From: a virus
IMG/VR virus record: IMGVR_UViG_3300036841_000277
Span: 1-44,597 of that record
Direction: 5' to 3' (one strand)
DNA length: 44,597 nucleotides
Shown: piece by piece, positions 13,739-23,381 of the stretch
Layout: each line of letters starts with the position of its first letter
How positions within the stretch are numbered: the stretch's first letter is position 1
Translations under genes and position numbers: made by a program
Notes under the pieces: model-generated
Seen by the model: only the letters and a program-made list of their open reading frames with translations
Told to the model about the DNA's origin: nothing
Database searches by the model: none

Positions 13739-16255
13739 ATGGCGAACACCCTCGGCGCACTTATCGTCCGACTAGGGCTTGACGCAAGCGACTTCACGAC
13801 CGGCCTGTCGAAGAGTGAGGCGCAGGCACAACGCTTCGCGCAGACGCTCGACGGCACGATCGCGAAGGGCATCATCAAGGCGGAAATCGCCATTCGAGCC
13901 TTCGGCGCCGCGGTGAAGGCGACCTTCCAGACCTTCCAGACGCTGACCACTGGCGCCGGCGAGTTCAAGGACCTCGAGGAGAGCACCGGCGCGACGGCCG
14001 AGCAGCTCGCCAGCCTCGCCGTCGCTGGCGCGACCGCTGGCGTCAGCATGGAGGCGATCGCGACGTCGGCCAACAAGCTGACGAAGAACCTCGTCGGCGT
14101 CGACGACGAGAGCAAGGCCGCCGGCGCTGCGCTCGCGGCGATCGGCCTGAACGTCAAGGACTTCAAGGACCTCGACCCCGTCGCGCAGTACGAGGCGGTC
14201 GGCAAGGCGCTCGGGAACTTCGCCGACGGCGCCGGCAAGGTCGCCGTCGCTCAGGCGCTGTTCGGCAAGAACGGCGCCGAGCAGCTGCGTGTCTTCAAGG
14301 CGCTCGACGAGGCGGGCGGGCGACAGGTCATCCTGACGCAGCAGCAGATCGATGCGGCCGACGCCTACGCCGACCAGCAGGCGAAGAGCCGCGCGCAGTT
14401 GCGGCTGTACGCGCAGGCTGCCGCGAGCGAGGCGCTGCCGGCGATCGCCGACCTAACCGCGGTCACCGTCGACCTGGCCAAGGAGTTCCTCGGAGTCGAC
14501 AGCGCCACCGGCAAGCTCGCGGCGAACAACGGCGCCAAGGCCTTCGCGGAAGGCGTCGCCGATGCGTTTGCGTTCGTTGCCGACCAGATCCTGCTGGTGA
14601 CGCGGCTCTTCGAGACGAGCGGCAAGTTCATCGGCGCGTACGGCGCCGCAGCGGTCGCGCTGGCGAAGGGCGACATCGCGCTCGCCAAGCAGATCGGCGC
14701 CGAGTTCCGCGCGGACCTGGATGAGATCAACGCCCGCAAGACGTTCGCGCAACGGCTGGCCACGCAACGACTCATCACGCCAGACAATCAGACCGACGCC
14801 GAATCGGCGCGGCTGCGGCGACAGGCCGGCATCGTTGACCGCACGAAGCCGGCGCTCAAGTTCAACTTCGACTCCGGCGCCGCCGCGCAGGCGGAGGCCG
14901 AGCTTCGCAAGCGCCTCGACGGCCAGCTCAAGGCGATCAAGGACTTCGCGCAGCAGCAGAAGGATGCCTTCGACTTCGCGAACCAGTCGCTGAAGGATTC
15001 GTACGACGAAGGGCTCGTCTCGCTCCAGCAGTTCTTCGATGCCCAGGCGAACCTGCGCGCCGGTGCGCTGCAGGAACAGCTCGCCGCGATCGACAAGGAG
15101 ATCGCGGCGCAGCAGCAGTTCAGGAGCAAGGCGAACAACCAGGCCGACCGGCTCGACGCCACGAACAAGATCGCCGAGGCCGAGCGCCAGCGCGCCGCCG
15201 CGATCGTGAAGGCCTCGCGCGAGAACGTGTTGGCCGCGGCCGACGAGGCGCGTGCGGTCCAGCAGCTCGCGCGCAGCTACGTCGACCTGCAGGCGCAGGT
15301 TCTCGACCTCGAGGGCGACAAGCGCGGCGCCGCGGGCCTGCGCATCGCCGGCCAGGTCGCCGAAGCGCAGAAGCGGCTGCGCCAAGTCGGAGTAGACCCG
15401 GCGATCGCCGAGAGGCTGGAGCGGCAGCTCAGCGGCGCGGCGGACCTCGCCGACGCGCAGGACAAGTACAACCGACTGCTTGAGCGCGCGCGTGATGCCG
15501 AGGACGAGATCGCGCTCGCGGCGCAACGCAACGGCTTGAGCGAGATCGACACCCTCCGCGCCCTCGGCACAGCACGCCAGCAGTCGCTGCAGCAACTCGC
15601 CGAGATGGTGGAGCGCGCGAACGAACTCGCGCTCGCGCTCGGGACGCCAGACGCGATCAAGTTCGCCGAGCAGCTCGGCGCAGCGTTCAAGCGCGCGGTC
15701 GCGGAGGTCGATCCGCTGCTCGGCAAGATCCGCGACATCGGCGGCGAGGCCGGGCGCGCGATCGCCGAAGGGCTGGCCGATGCGGCGCTGGAAGGCAAGA
15801 ACCTCGTCGACACCTTCCACGACATCGACAAGGCGCTGGCGCGCATCGCCCTGAACGAGCTGTTCACGAAGCCGTTCCAGAACTGGCTGCAGAACATGGT
15901 CGGCGGCAACGGCCAGGCCAGCGGCGGCGGTGGCTGGATCGGCGCCGTCATCAACGCCGTCGGCGGCTGGTTCGGCGGCGGCAAAGCCATCGGCGGCCGC
16001 ACCGAGCCCTACTCGATCGTGCCGGTCGCCGAGAACCGTCCCGAGGTCATCAGCGACGGCAGCCAGCAGTGGCTCGTCACCGGCCGGCGCAGCTACGACG
16101 TCGATCCGAACCCGAAGCTCGGCATGGCCGGCAGCGCCGGGGTGGTGCAGCACATCGCCTTCCATGTGACCGGCGGGATCGACCGCCAGACCCAGACGCA
16201 ACTCGCGGCGCGCGTGGCGCGCAGCGCGGCGCAGGCCAACGCCCGCAACAACTGA
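13739..16255 (+). CDS. Tape measure protein
   Basis: An 838-residue protein, starting at ATG 13739 behind GGAGAACGA. It begins ANTLGALIVRLGLDASDFTTGLSKSEAQAQRFAQ, the usual N-terminus of tape measure proteins. Long helical, coiled-coil and hydrophobic stretches follow (residues 40-300), then Glu/Gln/Lys/Ala-rich helices and a C-terminal Gly-rich segment (WIGAVINAVGGWFGGGKAIGGRTEPYSI) with AENRPEVISDG, seen at the ends of many tape measures. It sets tail length inside the tube and can be ejected with DNA. Its size predicts a tail of roughly 120-130 nm by the usual ~0.15 nm per residue rule, a rough estimate. Confidence 0.9.
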   Translation: MANTLGALIVRLGLDASDFTTGLSKSEAQAQRFAQTLDGTIAKGIIKAEIAIRAFGAAVKATFQTFQTLTTGAGEFKDLEESTGATAEQLASLAVAGATAGVSMEAIATSANKLTKNLVGVDDESKAAGAALAAIGLNVKDFKDLDPVAQYEAVGKALGNFADGAGKVAVAQALFGKNGAEQLRVFKALDEAGGRQVILTQQQIDAADAYADQQAKSRAQLRLYAQAAASEALPAIADLTAVTVDLAKEFLGVDSATGKLAANNGAKAFAEGVADAFAFVADQILLVTRLFETSGKFIGAYGAAAVALAKGDIALAKQIGAEFRADLDEINARKTFAQRLATQRLITPDNQTDAESARLRRQAGIVDRTKPALKFNFDSGAAAQAEAELRKRLDGQLKAIKDFAQQQKDAFDFANQSLKDSYDEGLVSLQQFFDAQANLRAGALQEQLAAIDKEIAAQQQFRSKANNQADRLDATNKIAEAERQRAAAIVKASRENVLAAADEARAVQQLARSYVDLQAQVLDLEGDKRGAAGLRIAGQVAEAQKRLRQVGVDPAIAERLERQLSGAADLADAQDKYNRLLERARDAEDEIALAAQRNGLSEIDTLRALGTARQQSLQQLAEMVERANELALALGTPDAIKFAEQLGAAFKRAVAEVDPLLGKIRDIGGEAGRAIAEGLADAALEGKNLVDTFHDIDKALARIALNELFTKPFQNWLQNMVGGNGQASGGGGWIGAVINAVGGWFGGGKAIGGRTEPYSIVPVAENRPEVISDGSQQWLVTGRRSYDVDPNPKLGMAGSAGVVQHIAFHVTGGIDRQTQTQLAARVARSAAQANARNN

Positions 16256-16265
16256 CCGACGCCCC

Positions 16266-16925
16266 GTGCAGTTCGTCGACATCGAGTTTCCGAGGCGCAT
16301 CGCCATCGGCGCGCAACGTCTGGTCGGATGGAAGACCGCGCTCGTGCAGACCTCGAGCGGGCTGGAGGTGACGGATCAGCAGTGGAGCCGCGCGCGCTAT
16401 CGCTTCGAGCTGGGGCTTGCCGTGCGCACCGCCAGCGACTTCGACGCGGTCGTGGACCACTTCCACAGCGTGCGCGGCCGCGCACGCTCGTTCCCATTCC
16501 GCGACATCCTCGACTACCAGGTCGCCGCCTCGCGCGGCGTGCTGCTTGACGACGGCGACTCGCCCACGACCGGCTATCACCTGGCGAAGCGTTACGGCAG
16601 CGGCGACGCCGCGTACTTCCGCCGCATCACGCGGCCGAAGAGCGGCACGGTCGCCATCTACCGGCTGCGCGGCGCGTCGACGATCGACGTCACCGGCAGC
16701 GCGACCATCACCTACGGCGATGCCGACCAGGGCGGCGGCTGGGTCACCTTCACCCCCGGAACTGTCGTCGCCGGCGACGTGCTCTCCTGGGCGGGCGAGT
16801 TCTACGTCCCCGCGCGGTACGACGTCGACGAGCTGCCCGGGCTGATCGCGAACCGGCGCCCAGGTGCCGACGGCGAGCTGCTCGTGCAGGCCGATGCGAT
16901 CCCGCTCTGCGAGGTGCGCGAGTGA
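16266..16925 (+). CDS. DUF2460 distal tail protein
   Basis: A 219-residue protein starting at GTG 16266 after a 10-base gap. FVDIEFPRRIAIGAQRLVGWKTALVQTSSGLEVTDQQWSRAR is the DUF2460 signature; the following VDHFHSVRGRARSFPFRD and the C-terminal ARYDVDELPG are also typical. The family sits at the distal tail between tube and tip in phages and gene transfer agents. It overlaps the DUF2163 gene by four bases (GTGA). Confidence 0.9.
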   Translation: MQFVDIEFPRRIAIGAQRLVGWKTALVQTSSGLEVTDQQWSRARYRFELGLAVRTASDFDAVVDHFHSVRGRARSFPFRDILDYQVAASRGVLLDDGDSPTTGYHLAKRYGSGDAAYFRRITRPKSGTVAIYRLRGASTIDVTGSATITYGDADQGGGWVTFTPGTVVAGDVLSWAGEFYVPARYDVDELPGLIANRRPGADGELLVQADAIPLCEVRE

Positions 16926-17776
16926 AGGTCATCCCGATCGCGCTCGCGAATCACTACGCCAGCGGCGGCACCTCGCTCGCGCGCGTCTGGAAGATCACGC
17001 GCACCGATGGGCAGGTCTTCGGCTTAACCGACCACGATGACGACATCGCGTTCGACGGCGTCACCTACCGCGCCACGAGCGTCTTCGACGGTTCGGCCAT
17101 CCAGAGCCGCGACGACATGAGCGTCGACAACCTCGAGGTGCTCGGCGTGCTCAACGACGCCGGCATCCAGGCCGAGGACATCGAAGCCGGGCGATGGGAT
17201 GGCGCGCAGGTCGAATACCTGCAGATCAACTGGCGCGACACCTCGATGGGCGCGGAGATCCTTCGCGTCGGCGTCATCGGCAAGATCCAGCGCAAGCGCG
17301 GCCAGTACGTCGCCGAGCTGCGCGGCCTGCTGCAGTTCCTCCAGTCGAACATCGGCGACATCGTTACGCCGTCGTGCAACGCCGATCTCGGCGATGCGCG
17401 CTGCAAGGTGGACCTCGAAGGCTCGCCGGGCTACCGCGTCGCCGGCTCGGTCGTCGCAGTTTCGTCGCGCCGCCTATTCACGGTCTCCACGCTCGGCAAA
17501 CCCGCCGGATGGTTCGACGGCGGCGAGATCACGTTCGCGAGCGGCGCGAACAACGGCATCCGCATGGAGGTGAAGCAGCAGGAGGTCTCGCCTGTGTCGA
17601 TCGAGCTGCAGCTCCCGATGCCCTTCGACGTCGCGCCGGGCGACGCCTTCACGATCATCCCCGGCTGCGACAAGACGAAGGCGACCTGCATCACGAAGTT
17701 CAACAACGTCGTGAACTTCCGCGGTTTCTCATTCGTGCCAGGCACCGACGACGCCTTTTCGATCGGCGGGCAATGA
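16922..17776 (+). CDS. DUF2163 / phage BR0599-family tail tip protein
   Basis: A 284-residue protein with the family hallmarks: ARVWKITRTDGQVFGLTDHDDDIAFDGVTYRATSVFDGSA, a middle with YLQINWRDTSMGAEILRVGVIGKI, and the C-terminal Cys-rich part CNADLGDARCKVDL and IIPGCDKTKATCITKFNNVVNFRGF with conserved cysteines that may bind metal or form disulphides. It belongs to the tail-tip module that follows DUF2460 in gene transfer agents and siphophages. Starts at GTG 16922, overlapping the DUF2460 stop. Confidence 0.9.
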   Translation: MKVIPIALANHYASGGTSLARVWKITRTDGQVFGLTDHDDDIAFDGVTYRATSVFDGSAIQSRDDMSVDNLEVLGVLNDAGIQAEDIEAGRWDGAQVEYLQINWRDTSMGAEILRVGVIGKIQRKRGQYVAELRGLLQFLQSNIGDIVTPSCNADLGDARCKVDLEGSPGYRVAGSVVAVSSRRLFTVSTLGKPAGWFDGGEITFASGANNGIRMEVKQQEVSPVSIELQLPMPFDVAPGDAFTIIPGCDKTKATCITKFNNVVNFRGFSFVPGTDDAFSIGGQ

Positions 17777-18231
17777 CCACCAGGGCCGATGTCGTCGCCG
17801 AGGCGCGGCGGTGGGAGCGCACGCCCTGGAGGCACCAGGCGCGTACCCGGGGCGTCGGCACGGACTGCGGCGGCCTCGTCGGCGGGGTCGCCGTCGCACT
17901 CGGCCTCGTGCCGCCGGACTGGTGGGCGACGACCTTCGACCCGCGCTTCGGCGGTTACGGCCGGCGGCCGGTGAACGACACCCTGCGCATGGTCTGCCGC
18001 CTGTTCATGGACGACATCGACCCTGCCGGCGCGCGGCCGGGCGACGTCGTACTGATGCGCTTCCACACCGAGCCGCAGCACCTCGGCATCGTCGCCGACT
18101 ACCGGCACGGAGGCTTGTCGCTGATCCACGCGCTCAGCCTGCCGCCTGCCCGTGTCGCTGAGCACCGCCTCGCGCCGCGCTGGCGCGATCGCGTCGTTGA
18201 CGCCTTCGCCTACCGAGGCCTCGCCGACTAA
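17773..18231 (+). CDS. NlpC/P60 cell-wall peptidase of the tail tip
   Basis: A 152-residue NlpC/P60 protein. The catalytic Cys lies in RTRGVGTDCGGLVGGVAVAL, and the His in EPQHLGIVADYR; ARPGDVVLMRF precedes it as in the family. It starts at an ATG inside the previous stop (ATGA, 17773) and ends with a TAA that shares its last base with the next ATG. It likely cleaves peptidoglycan stem peptides during DNA injection rather than acting as the lysis enzyme, because of its place between DUF2163 and the tail-tip gene. Confidence 0.9.
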   Translation: MTTRADVVAEARRWERTPWRHQARTRGVGTDCGGLVGGVAVALGLVPPDWWATTFDPRFGGYGRRPVNDTLRMVCRLFMDDIDPAGARPGDVVLMRFHTEPQHLGIVADYRHGGLSLIHALSLPPARVAEHRLAPRWRDRVVDAFAYRGLAD

Positions 18232-21200
18232 TGCAGACCGCACTCACGATCGTCGGCTACGTCGTCGGCAGCTACTTCGGCTATCCCCAGCTCGGCGCAA
18301 TCGTTGGCGCCTACGTCGGCGGCGTGCTGGCAGCGCCGGACCAGACCGGCCCGCGCATCGCCGACACCGCGGCGCAGACCAGCAGCTACGGCGTCGGCAT
18401 CGCGCGCACGTGGGGCACCGATCGCATCAGCGGCAGCGTCATCTGGACGGCGCCGATGGTGGAGCACGCGAACGAGCAGAGCGGCAAGGGCGGCCCCACC
18501 ATCACGACGTTCAGCTACACGCGCAGTTTCGCCATCCTGATCGGCGAGGGCCCCATTGGCGCCATCCGTCGCATCTGGGCCGATACGAAGCTCGTCGTCG
18601 ACTACCGCGACCTGGACGATTCCGATGCGCAGATGGGGTCGTCCCTCTTCGCTTCGTACTTCACGTTCTACAACGGCACGGAGACGCAACTTCCCGACCC
18701 GACGATCGAGGCCGTGGAGGGCGCCGGCGCGGTCGAGGCATATCGCGGCCGCGCCTACATCGTATTCACGGATTTGCCGCTCGCCGACTACGGCAATCGC
18801 ATTCCACAATTCAGCTTCGAGATCTCGCCGTCGGCGCCCGCGGCCGCGACGGACATCGGATACGAGCCGCTCATCGTGTACCCGTGGACCGAGCTGTCCG
18901 GCATGCCGCTGCACAGCGTCGGCGAGACCGCGTTTCGCGGCGAAGTACCCAACACCGACTCGACAGTCTTCACGAACTACCAGGACGCCGCTGATGCGAC
19001 CGCGCTCGCAGGCGCCGACGATCCTGCGCCATGGCACCCGGCTGCGGTGTATGCGACGAAATACGTGTCGACGTACACCGATAGCTCCGATCCCACCTAC
19101 AACCGCGAGGGCGGCGCGAATGCGACATTAGATGATGCACAGTATGTTTATTACAGGCAGGCGGTCGAGCCGCCGGAGTTCTTTCGGTTGGAGGTGCCCG
19201 AATCGAGCGTCGCGGAGGATTGGCTGATCGTCTCCGTCGAGCGCAAGACGTGGGTCAATTACGGCATCGGTCACACCGGCGAGGTCATCGCATATCGGGC
19301 CCCTGACTACTCTGTCTTCGTTGGCCCGGAGCCTCCTATATCGCCAGCATACGGCGTGACCTATGCCGCCGGGTCTTTAGGGGGCTCGACCGGATACTTG
19401 GTGAGAGGCGCTCCGGTCCTGCAAGTGCGCGGCGAGCGCGTTCCTACCCACAAGGCGAAGACTTGTTACCCGGGCGATCCGTGTACGTCCACCGAGGGCC
19501 TCGGCGAGATGCCCGGCAATGGCGGCTGGTGCATCAGCTGCGATGGCGACATCTCGCCGAACTACGATTGGACGATCGTCAGCGGCACCGCGAAGCAGCT
19601 CTGCGCGATCGAATACCGCGACGGCGCGCTCTACCAGAACGCGCGCGGGCCGGTACTGCTACCGGCGGACCCGCACTACGCCGACGCCGCATGGTGGGCA
19701 GCGCGAAAGGCCGATGCGGTCGCTGCCGGCACGATGCACAGCGACGTAACGTCGCCAGTGGTCGTCAGCAGCTACGCGCAGCGCGGCCCCTCGACGGCGT
19801 ACCGCGTCGCTGCCGGGTCGGCCGATCTGGCAGACATCGTGCGCGACATCTGCGTGCTGAGCGGGCTCAGCACGGGGCAGATCGACGTCGACGACCTCGT
19901 CGGCCAGGAAGTGCTCGGCTTCACGAGCGCGCGCCGCACCTCGGCGCGTTCCGTCATCGAGCCCCTGCGCGCAGCCTTCTTCTTCGATGCGGTCGAGTCG
20001 GGCAACGTCATTCGCTTCGTGCGCCGCGGCGGCGCGCCGGTGGCGGCGCTGACGCTAGACGACCTCGCGGCCGGAGCCGAGCAGGCAAGCGAAGACGATC
20101 CGGTGCTCTCAGATCACGGCCAGGAAGCCGAGCTGCCGCGCGTGGTCTCTGTCGCCTACAAGTCGGTGGCGGCGGACTACCAGACCGGCACGCAAGAGGA
20201 CCAGCGCCGCGTCGGTGGCACCGAGCAGCAGGTCGGTACCGAGATCCCGATCGTGCTCGACGACGACTCGGCGAAGCAGATCGCGCAGAAGCTTCTCTAC
20301 GATAGCTGGGTCGAGCGCAACAAGCGCACGCTCTCGACCTGGCGGAAGTGGTCGAAGCTCGAGCCGACCGACGTGATCGTCGTCGACGACGGCGAGTTCG
20401 GCTACCGGCTGCGGATCACCAACAAGTCGGAGCAGCAGGGCGTCATCACGCTGGAAGCCTGCGACGACGACCCTGCGGTCTACGAATCCGCCGCCGCCGG
20501 CGCGCCGGTCTCGGGCGGCGGCAAGGTGGTCCGCGTCGACTCGCCGACGCGCTACGAGTTGCTCGACATCCCGTTGCTGCGAGAAATCGACGACAGCGCG
20601 GCGTTCTACGTGGCGGCGCGCGGCTATCGCTCGGACTGGCGCGGCGGCCGGCTCTACCGCAGCACCGACGGCGGGATCTCGTTCGCGGCCTATCAGGACT
20701 TGGCGATCACATCGGTCCTCGGGCATGCCGAGACCGTGCTCGGCGACTACGCCGGCGGAAACACGATTGACGAGTTGAACACCGTCGACGTGACGATCGT
20801 CGGCGGCGGCGCGCTGGAGTCGATCACGACCGCGCAACTGCTCAACAACGGCAATCCGGCTGTCCTCGGCGACGAGGTCATCCAGTTCAAGCGCGCCGTG
20901 CTGGTCGACGAGCGCCGGTACCGCCTGAGCGGGCTGCTGCGCGGGCGCCTCGGCACCGACCAGCACATGGCGGCGCACACGAGCAGCGACCGCTTCGTGC
21001 TGCTGGACTCGGACAGGCTATACCGGCCTGCGTTCGAGCTCTCGCGCCTGAACGTCGAACTGCTCTACAAGGCGGTGAGCTTCGGCCTGCCCGACACCGG
21101 CGACGGCGAGCCGTTCACGAACACCGGCGTCGCGCTGATGCCGCTGTCGCCGGTGCATCTGAACGTCGCCATGCGCCCCGAGGGCGGCTACGCGGCGACG

Positions 21201-22367
21201 TGGGTGCGGCGCACGCGCTTCCTCGGCCCGTGGCTCGATGGCACGGATGTGCCGCTCGGCGAGGCGTCGGAGCAGTACCGTGTCCGGGTGCTGGACGAAG
21301 CCGGCGCCGTCGTGGAGCAGCACACGGTCACGAGTCAGTCAGCCATCATTGGCCTGGGCGGCGCGTCCCTGACCGAGCCGATAGTCTTCGATGGCTTCGC
21401 GACCGATATGCAGCAGGTTGATTCGCCCGATGCCATTGTTGGCATCGTCCGTACCGATGGCGGCCTCTTTGCGAACACCGTGCGCCGCTGGAATCCGGAT
21501 GGATCGACCGACGACGAGTCGTCCGACGTCGGCGAGGTGATTCAGGTCGCGCATGGCGATGATGCGATCTTCGTCATCGGCGCAACGCACAGCGGCCTTG
21601 GCTACGGCAGCGTTACGCTGTATCGGTTCGACTACTCCGACGTCGGAACGCCTGCCGCGACGAGAGTGGCGGCCAGTCCTGAGTCTCTTGGCTTCCGGGG
21701 CGTCGCATTCGACGGCACGGACCTGTGGCTAGTCAGTCAGGAAGATCACGAGCTGCAGCGATGCAACCCGACGACGCTCGCTGCTGTCGAGAGCTACACC
21801 TATTCCGGCGAGGCGTCACAGATCTTCGCCGTCGCCGGCTGGCTATGGATCAACCTGGCAGGAAGCTTGGTGCGAGTCGATCCGTCCGATGGATCCGTCG
21901 TCGACAGCTTGACATCCACGACCGCGACTGGCGTGTACGGGTCGCCCGAGCGGGTGTTTGTCGTCAGCATGAGATCGGTCTATCAGTACGACGCCACCGA
22001 AAGCCCCTCGCGCCTGCTGTCATCCCTTTCGTTCCTCTTCCCAGAGTTCACCAGCGCCGCGGAGATCAATTTCGGACAGACGCTCGCCATCGGCGCGGCG
22101 GGGGCTGACGTTACGCCGGGAGTGCACTTTTTCGACATGACAAATGGACTGCATCTCGTGAAGGCGGAAACGCAGAACGCCTGTTATCCCGCGGGACAGC
22201 ACAACGGAAACCTTCTCGCGTCGGGCATCTTGCTCACGTCCACGTTCGAATGGCAAATCACCGGCCTTTCGAGTAGCGACCTTGGCGGCATGACGCTCGA
22301 GGTCTGCCAGGTCTCCGAGACCGTCGGCGCCGGCTTCCCGGCCACAACCATCATTCCCGAGGCCTGA
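18231..22367 (+). CDS. Tail tip/host-specificity protein (gpJ-like, Phage-tail_3 type) with propeller-like insertion
   Basis: A 1378-residue protein. The N-terminus has a glycine-zipper hydrophobic stretch (IVGYVVGSYFGYPQLGAIVGAYVGG), typical of tail-tip proteins that end the tail module. The region 20-60% contains the 'DDLAAG...ELPRVVSVAYKSVAADYQTGTQ' part of the Phage-tail_3 / gpJ-like group (residues ~600-700), then tail-fibre domains with FN3-like segments (AATWVRRTRFLGPWLDG, YRVRVLDEAGAVVE). A region from roughly residue 1045 to 1330 has a repeated GxxxLW(L/I)V and VRVDPSDGSVV pattern like a beta-propeller. The FN3-like fold appears to resume after it (FEWQITGLSSSDLGGMTLEVCQVS). It contacts the host receptor and caps the tube. 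Confidence 0.85.
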   Translation: MQTALTIVGYVVGSYFGYPQLGAIVGAYVGGVLAAPDQTGPRIADTAAQTSSYGVGIARTWGTDRISGSVIWTAPMVEHANEQSGKGGPTITTFSYTRSFAILIGEGPIGAIRRIWADTKLVVDYRDLDDSDAQMGSSLFASYFTFYNGTETQLPDPTIEAVEGAGAVEAYRGRAYIVFTDLPLADYGNRIPQFSFEISPSAPAAATDIGYEPLIVYPWTELSGMPLHSVGETAFRGEVPNTDSTVFTNYQDAADATALAGADDPAPWHPAAVYATKYVSTYTDSSDPTYNREGGANATLDDAQYVYYRQAVEPPEFFRLEVPESSVAEDWLIVSVERKTWVNYGIGHTGEVIAYRAPDYSVFVGPEPPISPAYGVTYAAGSLGGSTGYLVRGAPVLQVRGERVPTHKAKTCYPGDPCTSTEGLGEMPGNGGWCISCDGDISPNYDWTIVSGTAKQLCAIEYRDGALYQNARGPVLLPADPHYADAAWWAARKADAVAAGTMHSDVTSPVVVSSYAQRGPSTAYRVAAGSADLADIVRDICVLSGLSTGQIDVDDLVGQEVLGFTSARRTSARSVIEPLRAAFFFDAVESGNVIRFVRRGGAPVAALTLDDLAAGAEQASEDDPVLSDHGQEAELPRVVSVAYKSVAADYQTGTQEDQRRVGGTEQQVGTEIPIVLDDDSAKQIAQKLLYDSWVERNKRTLSTWRKWSKLEPTDVIVVDDGEFGYRLRITNKSEQQGVITLEACDDDPAVYESAAAGAPVSGGGKVVRVDSPTRYELLDIPLLREIDDSAAFYVAARGYRSDWRGGRLYRSTDGGISFAAYQDLAITSVLGHAETVLGDYAGGNTIDELNTVDVTIVGGGALESITTAQLLNNGNPAVLGDEVIQFKRAVLVDERRYRLSGLLRGRLGTDQHMAAHTSSDRFVLLDSDRLYRPAFELSRLNVELLYKAVSFGLPDTGDGEPFTNTGVALMPLSPVHLNVAMRPEGGYAATWVRRTRFLGPWLDGTDVPLGEASEQYRVRVLDEAGAVVEQHTVTSQSAIIGLGGASLTEPIVFDGFATDMQQVDSPDAIVGIVRTDGGLFANTVRRWNPDGSTDDESSDVGEVIQVAHGDDAIFVIGATHSGLGYGSVTLYRFDYSDVGTPAATRVAASPESLGFRGVAFDGTDLWLVSQEDHELQRCNPTTLAAVESYTYSGEASQIFAVAGWLWINLAGSLVRVDPSDGSVVDSLTSTTATGVYGSPERVFVVSMRSVYQYDATESPSRLLSSLSFLFPEFTSAAEINFGQTLAIGAAGADVTPGVHFFDMTNGLHLVKAETQNACYPAGQHNGNLLASGILLTSTFEWQITGLSSSDLGGMTLEVCQVSETVGAGFPATTIIPEA

Positions 22368-23381
22368 ATGGACAGCGACACCAACCTCGAGCAGATCGAG
22401 ACCGCCCAGGCGCAGAAGGAGGTCACGGCGAACAACAACTTCGACGCCGTGTCGATAGCCGCGATCTTTGGCCGCCACGCGGAGGCGTGCAGCGGGCTCG
22501 TCTGGGGCTACTACGGCGGCCGCTGGGGCGGCTCGGAGATTCCGAACGGCACGATCGCGCTCGTCGCGAACGCAACGAACTACCTGGCGGTCGATCGGAT
22601 CAGCGGCGAGGTGCAGCTCGACGACGGGTCGCCAGCAATTTGGTCGAACACCGACGACTACGCGCACCTCTACGTCATCGCCACCGGTCCGGCGACGGTC
22701 TCGAGCTACGAGGATCACCGCGCCGGGCCGGGCGGCCTCATGGTCGGCGGCACGGGCAGCAGCGCGCCGGCACCGGGGTCCATCACCTACGCAATGCTGC
22801 AGAGCGTCTCGGCGACGAAGCGGGTGCTCGGTCGGGATACCGCCGGCGCCGGTACCGCCGAAGAGGTCTCGCTGACCCAGTTGCTCGACTGGATCGGTTC
22901 CGCGGCACAAGGCGACATCCTCTACCGCGATTCGTCAGGCTGGGCGCGGCTCGCAGCGGGCACGAGCGGCCGTTTCCTGAAGACCCAGGGAGCGGGCGCG
23001 AACCCCGTCTGGGCCGCAGCCACCAGCGGCGCGCCGATCGAGCTGCAGGTTGCGCTCTCGGATCTGCTCTCGAACCTGTCGGCCGGCACATCGAAGGCGT
23101 ACCTCCGCGCGCCGTGCGCGTTCACGCTGACGGCCGTGCGCGCTTCGTTGCTGACCGCGGCGGCGAGCGGGACCGTGACCGTCGACGTCAACGTCAACGG
23201 CTCGACGATCCTGAGCACCAAGCTCACGATCGACGCCACCGAGAAGACGAGCGTCACCGCTGCAACCCCTGCGGTCATCTCGAGTGGCACGATCGCCGAC
23301 GACGACGAGCTTACGTTCGACATCGACGTCGCCGGCACCAGTGCGCGCGGGCTCATCGTGACGCTGATCGGCACGCGATGA
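22368..23381 (+). CDS. Tail fibre-like protein
   Basis: A 337-residue protein directly after the tail tip gene (no gap). N-terminal helix [27 protein letters not shown] and the later [37 protein letters not shown] motif are typical of phage fibre/host-interaction proteins. The last ~110 residues are a beta-sandwich-like domain ([25 protein letters not shown]). The C-terminal domain may bind a carbohydrate. Overlaps the next ATG by four bases. Confidence 0.8.
   Translation: MDSDTNLEQIETAQAQKEVTANNNFDAVSIAAIFGRHAEACSGLVWGYYGGRWGGSEIPNGTIALVANATNYLAVDRISGEVQLDDGSPAIWSNTDDYAHLYVIATGPATVSSYEDHRAGPGGLMVGGTGSSAPAPGSITYAMLQSVSATKRVLGRDTAGAGTAEEVSLTQLLDWIGSAAQGDILYRDSSGWARLAAGTSGRFLKTQGAGANPVWAAATSGAPIELQVALSDLLSNLSAGTSKAYLRAPCAFTLTAVRASLLTAAASGTVTVDVNVNGSTILSTKLTIDATEKTSVTAATPAVISSGTIADDDELTFDIDVAGTSARGLIVTLIGTR

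Noticed and set aside
14453-16306. 617-codon minus-strand frame over the tape measure gene
   Set aside because: Antisense shadow. The plus frame is an unmistakable tape measure protein.
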